NCBI GenBank assembly: GCA_002286715.1
Contig: NSJX01000008.1
Coordinates: forward strand, 873,875-898,414
Reading direction: 5' to 3'
Source: Dentipellis sp. KUC8613
Taxonomy: Eukaryota; Basidiomycota; Agaricomycetes; Russulales; Hericiaceae
DNA length: 24,540 nucleotides
Notes under the pieces: model-generated
The model's input: the letters and a program-made list of their open reading frames with translations, nothing else
Database searches by the model: none
What the model was told of the DNA's origin: nothing
Program-made: the position numbers and the translations under genes
Shown here: piece after piece, positions 1 through 10,157 of the stretch
Layout of the letters: each line of letters begins with the position of its first letter
Numbering within the stretch: position 1 is the first letter of the stretch

Positions 1-540
1 TAGAAACGGCGAGAAGGGTGAGGATGCGTGCAGGACGCAAATGGCGCATGAGACGGCACGAATGGTGTATGAGATGGCGAGGAGGGTGCACCCTCCGTGG
101 GACGAGGAGGACAAGGAGAGTGCGTACAGGACGCGTGCCACGGCACAACGAGGAAGGTGCGCGTGCGTAGGCGTGGCGGGTTGCTAAGGCGCACGGATTT
201 GCGACACGGCACGCAAGGCTGTGCGGAGCTGCCAGACGGCGGGTGGGACTGTCAGACGGCGGGTAAAGTGGGAAGAGGTCTGGAGAGGTGCGAGCCCGCG
301 TGGTCAGTACTTGATAAAGTCGAGGATGTGCGACAACACACCTGTATGCCACTGTTCCTCACTATTCTGACTCCCGTCGCCCTTCCCTGTTGAGCCGATG
401 TGTGCGTGCGCGTTGTATAGAGGAAGGGACGGTGGCAGGCGATCAGGGAATGGGAGATGAGAGAGTGAGACACACTTGTCGCGTCGTCTGAGGGGCCTCG
501 GCAATTGCCGTACGCTGCTCGTCCATGCGCATGCAGCATT

Positions 541-780
541 CCCGTAGAGACGTCACCTCTATATAGTGTGATTTGATCTTCTGTTGCTTTTGGTAAGAAT
601 AGAGAATATAAATGTCAATATATGCATTCAAAACCACTTCGTTCTCGAGCAGAGCTTATTGATGATGGCGCGACTTCGTATTTTCCGGTGATCAAGAGTC
701 GCAAATAATCTCTAAAATTCAGTGTATGTTTATGAATCTCTACTTTACGTATATACATAGGTTGAAGCTGTTTGAGACGA
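541..780. other. AT-rich island, no gene recognised
   Basis: About 240 bases of AT-rich sequence stand inside otherwise GC-rich DNA, with TATA-like strings (TATATAG near 560, TATATAC near 750). The minus strand is open across part of it (615-878), but the frame runs into repeat-type arginine and proline-rich text and has no recognisable domain. It could be a remnant of unique sequence or of a transposon end between repeats. No function can be assigned. Confidence 0.4.
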
Positions 781-1928
781 CGAGGGACGGCGTGAACTGG
801 TCGCGGGGTGTGTGAAGCGTGGGCGCGTGACAACGGCACAACGACGCGCGATGGCGGCGAGGCGCGCGACGGCCGCACGGAGCGCGTGACAGCGGAGTGA
901 CGACGCGTGGCGGCGGAGCGAGAAAGCGTGGCAGCGACCGGCGGGGCGGAGCTCGCAGATGGCGGGGCGGCGGGGCGTGCGGGGGTGCGAGGGTGCGGAG
1001 CGGCATCTGTGGGGCGCTAGAGGGCACGAGGTCCCGTCGCTAGGTCGTGACGCATCATCGCTAGCGGGACGACGGCGCGTGTGACGTCGGCGGGACGCAG
1101 GGCGCGTCGGTCGGGCGCGGAGCACGTCGGTTGGGTGCCAGAGGCCCGAAACGTCGTCGCAAAGCGGCGAAGCGGCATCGGTGGGTGCGAGGCGCCGTCA
1201 CGAGGGTGCGCGATGGCGACTGAAATGGCGGCACGGGGCCCCTGCTTATAGAATTGCGGCGCTGCAGCGCGTGGCGGCGGAGTGGCAGCGCGTGGCAGGC
1301 ACGTGGCGATACGGTGAGCGAGACGGCGGGGTGATCGAGACGGCGGAGCAGGGCGCGCAGATGGTGGGGCGGGGCATGAGAGGGCCTGACCAGGCGCGAG
1401 GAGGGCGCGGTGTGGCTCGCAAACAGCGCCTCAGGGCGCGAGATCAGGCGCAGAAAGCGCAGTGGAGCGGGCAGAGGGCACCGCGCGACTGAGAATGCGC
1501 GGTGTGGCACGCAGAGGGCGAGACTGGGCGCACGAAGGGCGTGGTGGGGCGCGAAGACGTCGACGGGGCGGCGTGGCTGAGAACGCGCGACGCTGCGTGC
1601 AGAGAGCGAGACGGGGCGCGCAGAGAGTGGGACTGGGCGCGACATGGCACCACAGGTAAGAGCGTGGCGGGGTGTTGAGAGCGTGCGGTGCGGCACGAAG
1701 ACGGCGGGGCGGCGCGTGCGAGAGAGTGGGGAAAGAAGCGAGCGGGCACAAAATTGATGGGCGAGGTGGCGGCAGATGGTGAGCGACGGCGGCGAAGGCG
1801 AACCCGGGCGAGACGGGGAGGGAACAATAGAAAAGAAAAAGAAAAAAGAAGGTTAAAGAAACTTACCTAATTCCCTGCCATTCCGCCTCTCCCATCCATC
1901 TAAGTCTCTTTTAGCAGGCGAGCAGGCT

Positions 1929-1975
1929 TGTGTGCGTGTGCGTGCGCGTGCGCGTGTGCATGTGCGTGTGTGTGC
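1929..1975. repeat. Alternating purine-pyrimidine run (GT/GC), 47 nt
   Basis: From 1929 to 1975 every step alternates pyrimidine and purine (TG, CG and one CA step). Such runs are known to be able to adopt Z-DNA and to slip as microsatellites. A polypurine stretch lies just upstream (about 1829-1860). Confidence 0.8.
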
Positions 1976-2325
1976 TGCATTGAGTCCATGGCGATGAAGA
2001 GTCAGTGACGTCGTCGGGGCACGAGACGCAGCCGACACAGCACGCCAGACCACGCGACAGCGCGCGAAGGCGGAGGGGCGAGGCGTGGGCACGAAGCGGA
2101 CCACGAAGAGCGGCGGGGCATCGAGAGGGCGCGGCAGGGCGTGCAGACGGCGGTGTGGGCGCAGACAGCTAAGTGGGGCACGCAGACGGCGTGGCACGGT
2201 GGAAGACGGTCGGGTGGGTCGCAGATGACCCAGCGAGGTGTGCAGATGGTGCGCAGTGGGGCTGAGAGCACGCGACTCGGCGCGAGGACGGTATTGGCTT
2301 TTGGTAGAGCCATTTCATCGGGGTA

Positions 2326-2385
2326 CACTATGACGCACTCGATGTAGCTCGGGAATCCCGGCTACACTGAAGACGTCATAATGCA
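2326..2385. repeat. Imperfect inverted repeat at the left border
   Basis: The core at 2344-2365 pairs GTAGC-T-CGGG with CCCG-GCTAC around a 3-nt loop. The similarity continues outward: ATGACG on the left (from 2330) is mirrored by CGTCAT on the right (about 2376-2381), with mismatches between. Total arms are about 28 nt. The left arm contains TATGACGCAC (2329-2338), a 10-mer that recurs in both arms of the hairpin at 22551-22642. It sits at the change from GC-rich repeat to AT-richer DNA. I considered a tRNA, but there is no cloverleaf or A/B box pair. Confidence 0.5.
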
Positions 2386-2978
2386 CCCCCAAGTAGGTGG
2401 CTCCCGGAAATATCCTGACATCTCCCAATCTCTCGGGGATTGTGACAGAGGCAGCTGGTCTTGGTAATATCTTTCACTTTGTTTTATATGGCTAAAGAGC
2501 AGTAGTAGGGAAGAGAGATAAGAAACCAAGTACTCAAAGAACTGGAACAACTTCAGCCGAAGTTGTCCTTGGATTGTGAAATGTGAGAACCGGTTCTTTC
2601 ATGCTTCAAAAAAATCACTAAATTCCTGAATAAATTAGAGAACATGTATCATATACAAACTATATTCCTTGAACAAGTTTGATAGCCATTTGGGCCAATG
2701 CTGGCACCAAAATCACATTTCTCTGAAGTCCAGTTGTGTTTGCATGACGCGACTTTCAATTTCTAAGTAACACAGCCATTGAAATGCACTGAAATTTTTA
2801 CTGTGAGTAGATATAGTACTAGTACATTTGCCTGCAAAATTTCACAATGATAGGAGCAAAATTAAAGCCTATAGAAAATGAATTATAGCACAAGGAAGTG
2901 AATGTTGCTGAGATCGTGGGAACTGACTGCCTAAAGTTGCGTTTGGAAAGGTCGCGAGTTGTGAGAGCCACCCCATAT
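2386..2978. other. AT-rich non-coding stretch, no gene seen
   Basis: About 590 bases of AT-rich sequence with stops in all frames. I looked on the minus strand for the missing end of the Helitron helicase (motif VI, of the DYxSQGxT kind) and did not find it. A small inverted repeat of 8-bp arms with a 4-nt loop lies at 2547-2566 (ACAACTTC-AGCC-GAAGTTGT). Nothing else was recognised. Confidence 0.5.
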
Positions 2979-3004
2979 TTAGAACTGATTCATAGATGAA
3001 TCAG
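2979..3004 (-). other. Candidate Helitron 3' terminal hairpin with CTAA
   Basis: Positions 2985-3004 form a perfect palindrome with 9-bp arms and a 2-nt loop (CTGATTCAT-AG-ATGAATCAG on plus). Read in the Helitron's direction (minus), it is followed by TT and then CTAA (2982-2979). Helitrons end in a short hairpin followed by CTRR, so the order fits. Two points do not: the gap between hairpin and CTAA is only 2 nt (about 10 is usual), and the next base is A where the host T is expected. The stop codon of the Helitron ORF lies inside the hairpin. Confidence 0.4.
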
Positions 3005-6000
3005 AAATTTGGTAATATTGGTACTTGGTTTCTCATGACAGTTAGGCTTCCTCCATTTGGCATATCTGTTTTGATCCTCCAAGACTGGCTGGCAACAGGC
3101 ACTTCATTTAAATGCAAACCTGGAATTTGAATAGGATTGGGTGGATTCTTGAGAGTAACAAATACAACATCTAATGATTCTCTACCCTCTGAAATTGCAT
3201 GAGACTGGAATCCTGTGACTGTGCCTTCTGCACCATTAGTGACATTCAATTCTACAGCTTGATTTTTCTTGATCAAGACAGGCATGCCGTGACAAAACTC
3301 AAGTATACCAGGAATATGCTCTGTAAGTGCTGGCCTTAAATTGAGCAGACTGTCACCTATGTCTTTTGACAATGCATTTGATTTGCGAAGTGGATCAGCA
3401 GTAGCTACTTTGGCTTTCTTGGTAGTTACAGTATGAGTAGAAGATAGAGTATCTACAGCATAGAAGGTCTTCAGAACCTGACCAGTGTCTTGTGCAAACT
3501 TCTTGCAGCCCAATGCATTGATTCTATCTCTGTGAGCATTGTGGGGAGTCACAATGGAGGCATGCCGTACATCTGGATGAGCCAAGTTCACATCTGGATT
3601 ACCGTTGTGAGGCATGCAAGAGTACATGAGAGCAATATCATCTTGTGTGCAGGACTTCATTCTACAGTTCTCTAAGAGGGTTCTGAACTTTGCATCCTCA
3701 GGAGTCTGTGACTTCTGTCTCATATTCTGATGTAGCATTACAACCACTGTGACTTGGTGCCAGAGTGCTTTTCCTATGTTCTGCTTCTGGATTCTCACTG
3801 AATTTGTGGTATGGAGAACACTTTCCACTTTGCCATCATACAGAGCAGGTCCAATAGTATGCAAGGGTTTGAGTTGACCAAAGTCACCTGCAAATATCAT
3901 ATTTTTCCCTGCAAAGGCAGCATCACTGACTTGCATTGCCAGATTCATTTGTGAGCTCATAGAATACAAGGCACCACAGTCTACCATTGATATCTCATCC
4001 AGGAAAACATATTCAACATGTTGAATCTTTTCACGAATGCTTTGCAAGGTGCCTTGGTTTTCAATAACTGCAGAACCTCCTTTCTGGCCTGAGCCATTGC
4101 TTCTGAATCCTAAGACTGAGTGATAGGTAGAACCAGATATGAGAGATGCAGCTGCTCCTGTAGGTGCCAGCATAAGAAGTGCATAGCTCTTGCCTCTGGC
4201 TTCAAAGAATGCAATGAGTGCTTTGATAACTTGTGATTTTCCACTACCTGCCATACCTCCTATGTGCATTTGAAGCTGATCTTTGACATCTGATAGTGAG
4301 TGATTTGCAATGATCCTGAATGCTCTTTCCTGTTCCTCATTTAAGGTAAAATCCTTTACGAAGGAGTCAACCAGCTTTTTGTCTTCCTTTTTCTTGGCAG
4401 CAAAGTTGGAGGTGAGATAGGACTTGTAGATAGGTACAACATCATTAGAAGGTTTCTCTTTGTGTGGATCAGGATTTTTTTCTCCATTCTGATGTTTTGA
4501 GACATCATCTAGCCTTTTTGCAAGCACTTGTGATTTGAGAAGGGAAAGAGTTTTGCCCCATGCCTTTCCATTCTTGCTGTCTCCTGTAGTCCACAATGGA
4601 TCTATATGAGGTTGTGAGCTATCATGTGGTAAAGGTGCAAGCCATCCTGCTGAGTCAATAACAGATTCAATCTGTGCCATCTCCATTGTGTGCTTGAAAG
4701 TCTTATTGCTCATATTGACTGGGTCAAAGCCATTTGCAATGTGATCAGCCACCCCTTGTTTAAATATCTCCTCATCTTGTGTATTTTGTTTTACTAGCTC
4801 ATCAACAAATTGTCCTCCAAAATACTTCAGACCTTTATCACGACCAGCCTTTATCCTCTGTGCTTGAAAGTCATGATGTGCATCATAACATTCATGTCTA
4901 ATGTTTGCAAATCTCATGATGTCTTGTTGACGTTTTGTAAATGTAAATGTTTTGAGGCTATTCTCCCAAGTTTGGTCTGTATTTTTCAAGTCCAGACCAG
5001 ATCTCCATGGCTTGAACAAAGTCAGCATAGTGAGACAATAATCTTCATGATTCCCCTGGTCTGGTCTTGGTAATTTTCCAATGAAGTTGGGAATTTTGGC
5101 TTTTGCTTCAGAGCAAATTCTGATTGAGTGGGTTTCCTGTTGAGGATGCTCTGCAAGAAATTTAGGATGCTCTTTCCTCTTTCTCTTTTTAGAAGGAGCG
5201 ATGCTGTCATCATCTGCATCATCATCTGTAGCATAATCTTGATAATCTGAATCATCCTCATCACCAGCAATAAGTGTTGAGTCATCAGTGGAATAGCTAT
5301 CTGTATCAGGGTCATCATCATCTTGATTCTGATTGATCTCTTGTTGATTGTCATCTTCATCATCACTGTCACTGTTGTCAACTAAGGTAGGCTGTGTGAG
5401 ATCTTCCATCTCAAAGTCTGGATTTGGATCTGCATTGTCATACAAGTCATCGACATTCATGGCATCTGATTGAGAAAAGTTAGCTGGTATCTTGGTAGCT
5501 GCCTCTGTCACCCTAGCTTTGGGAATCTTATACTTGGTTGCACGTCTGATCCAATCATAAAGAGACATATCTTCATACTGCTGAGGTCTGAAGGTATAGT
5601 CCTCAATTGGAGAAATTGCTACAATGTCTCCTTTAACTTTGTTTATGCTCACCTTGGTCTCTTCTTTCTTTTTGTATGTATGTATATCAGTATCCTGATC
5701 AACCCATACACTTCTGGCTTCATTGACAAAGGAGACCCAGAAAAATGTCTTGAATGAATAGTTAGTGAAGTGATCTGGGTGACCAAGAAGATATAGAGAT
5801 GCCAGTGGTCCACCAATCTCAAGTTTTACTGTTAGAGCATTGACTATCTGGACCATAAGCTTTCTTGCTTTCTCAATCATTGTAGCATCACCATCTAGGT
5901 ATTCCTGGTTGCGACTGAAGACTCCTTTGATAACTTCAAACATAACATGTGTTTTCAATGCACTTTTAGTTATATAATTTGTTACATACTGTATGATAGC

Positions 6001-9000
6001 ATTGATTGCAGTACCTGAAGTCAGACTGGTAACATCAGAGTTACATCTGAGAAGGTATGTCAATGCAGGTGAGAAAGTATTGAGATTGGCTTCTCCATGT
6101 TTGAGATGAAGACACTGAGTTTCTTGATCTACTGTTGTCTGTGAAAGAACATCTCTCGGAAAGCGAGACTTGCAGTCAGGGTACTTGGCACTTATACATC
6201 CAGGATGGCATGTGTGTCTGTTGCAGCGGTAGATAAGTTCATTTGTAGTCTTTTCATATTCATCCCACCACACCTTGAGGGCAGCACATTTTTCACAATC
6301 ATCTACAGGCTCCTTGTGAGTAGTACAGTCTAGAGGTGGTGCTTGTGGTAAGGTGAGAGTGGGGTCTGGCTTGCCTTTGATCTCAGAGTCAGCACTTGCC
6401 ATGACATTTATCATATCTGCACCAGTAGAGTGAATATATTCACCTTGATGAGCTCCTTCAAGATATGCTGTTAGTGCCATTTGAAATTCACCATCCTTTT
6501 TCTCCAAACGATGACGTATCTCCTTAGGAGTCAAAGAACCCTTTATCCAGAGCATAAGGTGCAAATGCAAAGTGAGCCGACCCTGCTCTTCTACTGTACC
6601 ATAGTACCCATCAGTGTCTCCATACAGACCAGCATGATCTGTTTTGACTCCCAAGACATGCTTTATAAATATGTCCACCATGAATTTGAAGAACCTAGCA
6701 CAAGCTACAGGGTTGTTTGCTATCAGCAACCAGCGTTTCTCATCTGAGTACATTTGTGGAAAGAAGGAGACATCACTGGAGGCCAAGTACAAGCAAAGAG
6801 GATGTCTAAGATCTGTAGGTGCAAAGGTGATAAACCATGTAGGAGCTCCCTTTGCACAAATGGTTGACCATATTTCATTTCTCATAAATTTCTTGTTTGA
6901 AATTGAGCCTTCAACATGTTTGGAAACATGATCCAAATCATTGATCATTGCAAAGCACTCCTTTTCACTTGCTGACTCTGGTTTGACCAGTTGACCATCA
7001 TCCATTCTCTTGATCAATGATGTCATTGTATCCATATCAATCTTTAAGATTCTTTCTGCAATATTAGCAAAGTCTTTTCTTTGTGCTGTGAGGTATCCTC
7101 CTGTTGCTGTGTGCTTGATTTGCTGATGATTCAATGCAACCAAAGGGAAGAAAGGCTCCAACTGGAAACGCTTGTCATGATGTAACAGTAGTGATCTTAC
7201 TCGAGCTATGTCACTTAGCTTTTTGAAGCCATTCATGTTTCCAATGCCACCAAGTCCATATGGGAAGAGCCAAGGAAATGCCTGTGGATAGAGTTGAGGG
7301 TTATCATACAATGATTCTGGTTCAGCAGCACGACCAATGCCTAAAGCAGCATTTCCAGACAGCAGGTGCTGTATTGCATGAGCTTTCATTGTTTTTAAAG
7401 TCATTGTAGAGGACATCAACTGTGCAGTAGTCAAAGTATGTACAATGAAGGGACAAGGACCTTTATCTGTGCCTTCTTCTTCTTCATTCTTGTTGACAGC
7501 TAAGTTCTCTGAATTTTTATGTTCAGGAGGCCGGCGGTAATCACACACCACTGGTGGAACATTCTCTGGATATTCAGCAAGATTACTCTCTGAGATGTCT
7601 AGATCTGCATAGTTGGAATGATTAAGTTTCAACCATTCAAGGGCTATCTTGACTTTATTGCGGCGGACCAGCATAGGAGATCTCTTGTGATCCTCTTCAC
7701 TTGGTTTGATAGAGCCAATGTAGATGTATGCAAGTACTTCATCTAAGTCTGCACGAGGGGGAGGCAATGCTTGATATATCTTTGGCATTGGAACTTCAAA
7801 CATGATGGCATTTGCTTTCATTTTATATTGACCAGACTTGACAACCTTCATAATGCAGTAGTTATGTCTCAGTCTGGCAACTAGCATCTTTTCAACAAAA
7901 CTCAAATCTTTCAATTGCTCTGGAACATCTCCAATCCAGTTTCCATTCACCAGAGCTAATTCTGGGATTTTTCCTATTTGTAAAGGCTTTAGACAAGATG
8001 CACATACTTTGGAACAATGCGGATCTAAAACTGGGCCTGGTATGGCTTCTCTTAACACTGACTTGTCTTTTCTTTCTTTTCTGGTCACTGAAAAAGTCAT
8101 ATCTTTTAATAAATCATATGAGAACAAGTCTGAGGAGAGGGGTTCCATTTCTTTTGTCAAATTGAGCTGTGAACACACAGCACATCCTTCCTCTATTACA
8201 TTATCATGTTTTAGCTCATTACAGTAATCTGCAATTATCTTCTTTTCTAATTTCATGGCTATGGGTTTGGGAGGAAATGTGATTTTGGTTTGTTTTGCGC
8301 CTTCACTCTTGTTCTCAACAATACTTCCTTGAACATGAGGAAGCCCATATATCTGCTCTTTCTTTTTGGACTGTGATACAATAGGCATAAATATAGATGA
8401 TGCACGACGACAGCACATCAATTGTTGCTTTGTGTGTGCCTTTATTTTGCTTTCAATATCTTTGAAAGTCTCTCTGGACGATATAAAAATAGCATGGCTG
8501 ATGAGAATATTACTGAAAACAGATCTTGATAGGTCATGCAGGACATGCAAAGGGACTGAGGCTATGATTGCATCTGAATACATAGGTAGCTCAACTAGAT
8601 CAGATTGGATATGGTGACTATGGAATGCATATTTAATATCAGCATTTACGGGTGTTGTAGGATGGGCATAAGGAGCTAATGATATTGCAGTCCATATCTT
8701 TCTTGTATTAGCACCACCAACAAGAGGCACACATTGAGAGATATGTTGAACTTCTGCAGAACACTTATGTGACTGACAAACAGGCAACTTTTGTAATGTG
8801 GTTCTTCCCAAGATATGCTTCCAAGCATTTTTATACACCATAGGATCACTATATGCTCTTTCAGAAATAGTCTTTATGGGACTGTAGTAGCAGACAGGCA
8901 GAATAGCTTCAGAGAAACAGCTTAAAGATTTGAAACTTCTTGATATGACAGAAGATGGTATATTAGATGACATTGTTTCCAAATATACAATGCAATCATT

Positions 9001-9861
9001 GATGTCTTTGCAATAGTAAGATGACGGGGGAGGTGGTAAACACCTTACTTGATGATCTGACAGAACAAGTTTGAGCTGCATGTGTACTTTGGCATGTAGC
9101 TCTCTGATGTCAGATGTAGATAAAGGCATGGATTTATTAGGTTGCAAATCATAAGATCTTTCATGTCTAGTATGAATTATATCATAGCCTGTATTCCCTA
9201 AGAAACAGCATTTTGACGATGTATTCAGAGTCAAATGGTTGGATCTCATAAAAGGTTTTCCAATTATCAAGTTGTAGTTGATAACATCTGGTATGACAAA
9301 AGCCTGGCATTTCTTTGCAATAAACATATCATGAGGATCTTCAAGTTTCAATTTTACCCAAGACCGACAACAGATTTGAGAGAAATCAATTTTTCTAGCA
9401 TTCCAAAAGGATGAATTGTCTACAATATCCATTGAAAAAGGAGTCCTTAATATGTGCTTTTTCAGATTACATTGCTTTACTAATGACTCAGATATCAGGA
9501 CATAAGGGCAGCCAGAATCAATTAAAGCACATATTTTTGGAAGGTTGTGACATCTTATTTGACAATGCCAAAATATGACATTTGATTCCTCCTGTTCAGA
9601 ATCATTGTTAAACCACAATGAGATTATATCATTAAAAATGGCCAGAGCTCTTTGGCTCAGCTCTTTGGCAAAGTTTAACAGCACTTTGGCAGATATTTGG
9701 GGCACTTTGGCATATTGAAGGCATGGTTTTAAGATAGGGAAGATGTTTGGTAGAACCACATTGCGATTGAATACCCATAGCTCAAGCAAGAAACGATGGA
9801 AGAGAAAGATGGTAAGAAGTCTGCCGATGTCCCAAAAAACATCAAGATGCCAGGCCGACAT
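3001..9861 (-). CDS. Helitron Rep/helicase with N-terminal retropepsin-like domain, helicase truncated
   Basis: This intronless 2286-aa ORF is the replicase of a rolling-circle transposon. Domains in order: a retropepsin-like aspartic protease fold (catalytic DSG at 115-117, closing LIIGKPF near 198-204); a DUF6570-type region (about 617-775, with CASC near its start); the Helitron Rep, with WFITFAPTDL followed by the HUH motif as HLH at 1099-1101, a Cys/His cluster near 1210, and the catalytic pair Tyr1292 and Tyr1296 (YVTNY). A very acidic linker follows (about 1487-1550) with a KKRKRK nuclear signal near 1555. Last is a Pif1-family helicase: Walker A GMAGSGKS at 1869-1876, Walker B LDE at 1954-1956, GDFGQ at 1992-1996. 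The ORF stops right after the segment that normally leads into motif VI (QG-T), so the helicase is probably inactive. The first 90 residues are unusual and the true start is uncertain. CpG is strongly depleted (1 in 4201-4500). Confidence 0.9.
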   Translation of the reverse strand: MSAWHLDVFWDIGRLLTIFLFHRFLLELWVFNRNVVLPNIFPILKPCLQYAKVPQISAKVLLNFAKELSQRALAIFNDIISLWFNNDSEQEESNVIFWHCQIRCHNLPKICALIDSGCPYVLISESLVKQCNLKKHILRTPFSMDIVDNSSFWNARKIDFSQICCRSWVKLKLEDPHDMFIAKKCQAFVIPDVINYNLIIGKPFMRSNHLTLNTSSKCCFLGNTGYDIIHTRHERSYDLQPNKSMPLSTSDIRELHAKVHMQLKLVLSDHQVRCLPPPPSSYYCKDINDCIVYLETMSSNIPSSVISRSFKSLSCFSEAILPVCYYSPIKTISERAYSDPMVYKNAWKHILGRTTLQKLPVCQSHKCSAEVQHISQCVPLVGGANTRKIWTAISLAPYAHPTTPVNADIKYAFHSHHIQSDLVELPMYSDAIIASVPLHVLHDLSRSVFSNILISHAIFISSRETFKDIESKIKAHTKQQLMCCRRASSIFMPIVSQSKKKEQIYGLPHVQGSIVENKSEGAKQTKITFPPKPIAMKLEKKIIADYCNELKHDNVIEEGCAVCSQLNLTKEMEPLSSDLFSYDLLKDMTFSVTRKERKDKSVLREAIPGPVLDPHCSKVCASCLKPLQIGKIPELALVNGNWIGDVPEQLKDLSFVEKMLVARLRHNYCIMKVVKSGQYKMKANAIMFEVPMPKIYQALPPPRADLDEVLAYIYIGSIKPSEEDHKRSPMLVRRNKVKIALEWLKLNHSNYADLDISESNLAEYPENVPPVVCDYRRPPEHKNSENLAVNKNEEEEGTDKGPCPFIVHTLTTAQLMSSTMTLKTMKAHAIQHLLSGNAALGIGRAAEPESLYDNPQLYPQAFPWLFPYGLGGIGNMNGFKKLSDIARVRSLLLHHDKRFQLEPFFPLVALNHQQIKHTATGGYLTAQRKDFANIAERILKIDMDTMTSLIKRMDDGQLVKPESASEKECFAMINDLDHVSKHVEGSISNKKFMRNEIWSTICAKGAPTWFITFAPTDLRHPLCLYLASSDVSFFPQMYSDEKRWLLIANNPVACARFFKFMVDIFIKHVLGVKTDHAGLYGDTDGYYGTVEEQGRLTLHLHLMLWIKGSLTPKEIRHRLEKKDGEFQMALTAYLEGAHQGEYIHSTGADMINVMASADSEIKGKPDPTLTLPQAPPLDCTTHKEPVDDCEKCAALKVWWDEYEKTTNELIYRCNRHTCHPGCISAKYPDCKSRFPRDVLSQTTVDQETQCLHLKHGEANLNTFSPALTYLLRCNSDVTSLTSGTAINAIIQYVTNYITKSALKTHVMFEVIKGVFSRNQEYLDGDATMIEKARKLMVQIVNALTVKLEIGGPLASLYLLGHPDHFTNYSFKTFFWVSFVNEARSVWVDQDTDIHTYKKKEETKVSINKVKGDIVAISPIEDYTFRPQQYEDMSLYDWIRRATKYKIPKARVTEAATKIPANFSQSDAMNVDDLYDNADPNPDFEMEDLTQPTLVDNSDSDDEDDNQQEINQNQDDDDPDTDSYSTDDSTLIAGDEDDSDYQDYATDDDADDDSIAPSKKRKRKEHPKFLAEHPQQETHSIRICSEAKAKIPNFIGKLPRPDQGNHEDYCLTMLTLFKPWRSGLDLKNTDQTWENSLKTFTFTKRQQDIMRFANIRHECYDAHHDFQAQRIKAGRDKGLKYFGGQFVDELVKQNTQDEEIFKQGVADHIANGFDPVNMSNKTFKHTMEMAQIESVIDSAGWLAPLPHDSSQPHIDPLWTTGDSKNGKAWGKTLSLLKSQVLAKRLDDVSKHQNGEKNPDPHKEKPSNDVVPIYKSYLTSNFAAKKKEDKKLVDSFVKDFTLNEEQERAFRIIANHSLSDVKDQLQMHIGGMAGSGKSQVIKALIAFFEARGKSYALLMLAPTGAAASLISGSTYHSVLGFRSNGSGQKGGSAVIENQGTLQSIREKIQHVEYVFLDEISMVDCGALYSMSSQMNLAMQVSDAAFAGKNMIFAGDFGQLKPLHTIGPALYDGKVESVLHTTNSVRIQKQNIGKALWHQVTVVVMLHQNMRQKSQTPEDAKFRTLLENCRMKSCTQDDIALMYSCMPHNGNPDVNLAHPDVRHASIVTPHNAHRDRINALGCKKFAQDTGQVLKTFYAVDTLSSTHTVTTKKAKVATADPLRKSNALSKDIGDSLLNLRPALTEHIPGILEFCHGMPVLIKKNQAVELNVTNGAEGTVTGFQSHAISEGRESLDVVFVTLKNPPNPIQIPGLHLNEVPVASQSWRIKTDMPNGGSLTVMRNQVPILPNF

Positions 9862-9909
9862 GAGGGTCAGGAATGGGGAACAGGAAGATGCAGACGGACA
9901 ACCTCGTCT

Positions 9910-9917
9910 CTTTATAT
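9910..9917 (-). promoter_or_regulatory. TATA-like box upstream of the Helitron ORF
   Basis: The minus strand reads ATATAAAGAG about 50 nt upstream of the ATG at 9861. The position suits a core promoter and supports this start codon, though not decisively. The 296-nt space to the end of the next minus-strand gene (10158) would hold both that gene's 3' end and this promoter. Confidence 0.35.
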
Positions 9918-10157
9918 CTTACTACAGGAACTTATTATGGCAAAACTCCGCTCATCTTGTGCCTGAAAAGACGGAAACCATCATGGATCCCGCAAATCAG
10001 ATGCTATGATTTGAGAGTTTGGCTGCTAGACCAGTCACCCAGGTTTCTATTTGTAGATTGTAGATCACATCTGACCAGGCGTATGAAGAATATAGGAAGG
10101 CATGCCACGTCAAAACTCTATTATGATAAATAAAGAGAACTATATCATGTCGTAAAT

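Larger units (their letters stand above)
1..2328. repeat. GC-rich decayed low-complexity repeat, left flank
   Basis: This stretch is dominated by loosely repeated G-rich phrases on the plus strand (variants of GCGCGCAGA-GGCGGGGCG) with very dense CpG; I count 8 CpG in 1501-1560 alone. Long frames are open on both strands and translate to arginine, alanine and proline-rich text with no domain, as expected of GC-rich repeat and not of genes. The opposite flank (from about 23200) carries the same style of sequence with the C-rich strand on plus. An AT-rich island at about 541-780 and an alternating GT/GC run at 1929-1975 interrupt it and are listed separately. No gene, tRNA or rRNA was seen. Confidence 0.6.

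Noticed and set aside
1061..1696. 211-codon open frame on minus
   Set aside because: Same reason: GC-rich decayed repeat, several overlapping open frames on both strands, no domain or splice pattern.
2344..2365. tRNA-like hairpin
   Set aside because: There is a single stem with a 3-nt loop and no cloverleaf or internal promoter boxes.
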